Of a stretch of 64,000 bases of DNA, positions 63,566 to 64,000 are shown piece by piece; position 1 is the stretch's first letter; each line of letters starts with the position of its first letter. The DNA is from Saprospiraceae bacterium (GTDB taxonomy: Bacteria > Bacteroidota > Bacteroidia > Chitinophagales > Saprospiraceae), in NCBI GenBank assembly GCA_016787525.1, contig JAEUUP010000004.1:1-64000 (forward strand). The letters run 5' to 3'. The notes beneath the pieces are model-generated. The model was not told the DNA's origin and did no database searches. It saw only the letters and a program-made list of their open reading frames with translations. The translations under genes were made by a program, and so were the position numbers.

Positions 63566-64000
63566 ATGGAGATAATAGACTATACCCCTCAGTACAAAGA
63601 GGATTTCAAACGCTTGAATGTCGAGTGGATTTCGACCTATTTCACCATCGAACCACATGATTTAGAGCAATTGGACGACCCAGAAGGGTATATTTTGAGC
63701 AAAGGCGGCAAAATATTTTTTGCCAAAATCGAAGAGGCTATCATTGGTACTTGTGCTTTGATAAAAGTATCGGATACCAGCTACGAGCTTGCCAAAATGG
63801 GCGTATCCCCTCAGTATCAAGGTCTTGGAGCAGGTAAAAAATTGTGTTTACGCGTCATCGAAGCTGCCAAAGATTTAGGTTGTAAACATTTGTTTTTAGA
63901 ATCCAACAAACGCTTGACACCTGCCTTGGCAATGTATAAAGCTTTGGGATTCAATGAAGTACCCATCGGCGACACGCCTTATGCTCGCGCAGATTTTAGA
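63566..64000 (+). CDS. GNAT family N-acetyltransferase, 3' end beyond the window
   Basis: An open frame of 145 codons that starts at ATG 63566 and runs off the window end. The product opens MEIIDYTPQYKEDFKRLNVE. KMGVSPQYQGLGAGKKLC (about 76-93) is the acetyl-CoA loop with Q-x-x-G-x-G, and ALAMYKALGFNEVP is motif B, so it is a GNAT acetyltransferase close to complete (family length about 155). Substrate unknown. Two motif copies fall in it and both encode PQY: 63585 (TPQY near the N terminus) and 63807 (SPQY directly in front of the CoA loop). Confidence 0.88.
   Translation, partial: MEIIDYTPQYKEDFKRLNVEWISTYFTIEPHDLEQLDDPEGYILSKGGKIFFAKIEEAIIGTCALIKVSDTSYELAKMGVSPQYQGLGAGKKLCLRVIEAAKDLGCKHLFLESNKRLTPALAMYKALGFNEVPIGDTPYARADFR

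Larger units (their letters stand above)
1353..63816. repeat. Highly iterated 10-mer TACTGAGGGG / CCCCTCAGTA (about 68 exact copies)
   Basis: Start positions of exact TACTGAGGGG on +: 1370, 4309, 5729, 7114, 8759, 9956, 10852, 12007, 16037, 16245, 17820, 18003, 18786, 21218, 21848, 24368, 26470, 29045, 30081, 30850, 31751, 35066, 35813, 36879, 38914, 42988, 46700, 46911, 47804, 49211, 49751, 51491, 54592, 55933, 57306, 59326, 60667, 63247. Exact CCCCTCAGTA on +: 1353, 2281, 5059, 6728, 6843, 8065, 13611, 25630, 27107, 28222, 29153, 33331, 33787, 34419, 36014, 38289, 40335, 41571, 42310, 44936, 46277, 53824, 54251, 54448, 56647, 58985, 59182, 60957, 63585, 63807. The G run is 4 to 7 long, usually preceded by A and followed by T. 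Near matches: 7748, 10953, 16487, 20395, 28396, 29891, 31169, 37314, 42651, 43635, 46535. About 15 copies are intergenic, the rest are in coding sequence. Counted by eye, so a few may be missed. Function unknown; see findings. Confidence 0.95.

Noticed and set aside
1353-63816. TACTGAGGGG as ends of insertion sequences
   Set aside because: There is no transposase gene, copies are not paired at element-like distances, and most lie inside intact genes.
1-64000. tRNA, rRNA or tmRNA genes
   Set aside because: No cloverleaf with TTCGAATC-type T-loop or conserved rRNA segment was recognised in either strand.

Overview
The window looks like a piece of a Bacteroidota chromosome (Cytophagales/Chitinophagales-like; the genus cannot be told from this). 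The signs are: several large exported proteins ending in type IX secretion (T9SS) type A or type B sorting domains; promoters of the TTTG-N19-TAnnTTTG type; a Bacteroidota-style sdhCAB operon with a b558-type SdhC; an acylornithine-type transcarbamylase; and beta-barrel outer-membrane proteins. No rRNA, tRNA, CRISPR array, phage or transposase gene was seen. The left 50 kb is mostly housekeeping, the right 13 kb is a cluster of secreted T9SS cargo.

Layout. 0-6 kb: a dispersed structured repeat, a duplicated-domain exported protein, then sdhC-sdhA-[MNT nucleotidyltransferase-HEPN pair]-sdhB. 6-13.6 kb: two-domain FKBP isomerase, HAD phosphatase, GT4 glycosyltransferase, barrel protein, thiL, EamA transporter, peroxiredoxin, clpS, tcdA. 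14-19 kb: small exported proteins, a second copy of the dispersed repeat, a GNAT acetyltransferase, an SDR protein lacking the usual catalytic Tyr, and a T9SS type A cargo protein. 19.7-25.5 kb: a 1957-residue surface protein with 16 tandem Ig-like repeats and a type B sorting tail. 26-34.7 kb: ThuA-like protein, GT2 and GT-C glycosyltransferases, a GHL10-type glycosidase, barrel proteins. 34.9-37.3 kb: crtI-crtB carotenoid genes. 37.3-42.1 kb: MbnP-like protein, thrS, peptide-binding lipoprotein. 42.3-46.9 kb: arginine cluster argD-like/argF'/ATPase-nuclease/argB. 47-50.7 kb: GH25 lysozyme, two thioredoxin-fold paralogues, a DUF2809-like gene broken by a TGA. 50.8-63.5 kb: five large T9SS cargo proteins. 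The window ends in a GNAT gene.

The outstanding signal is a 10-base word, TACTGAGGGG (reverse complement CCCCTCAGTA), which I counted by hand about 68 times exactly (38 on +, 30 on -) plus about 11 near matches. Chance would give about 0.1. It lies in both orientations, about one per kb, inside well-conserved genes (SdhB, ThrRS, CrtI, CrtB, ArgB, ThiL) as well as between genes. There it encodes a few recurring peptides (TEG, PSV, PLS, LRG, PQY). One inverted pair forms a perfect terminator hairpin. Density, orientation mix and use in terminators closely resemble the DNA uptake sequences of Pasteurellaceae and Neisseriaceae, so a Bacteroidota uptake-sequence system is the leading hypothesis; a Chi-like or other chromosome-maintenance signal is the main alternative. 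A second unusual signal is a 52-bp-periodic array of TTTTGGCTAAAA boxes filling the gap in front of the ATPase gene inside the arginine cluster.
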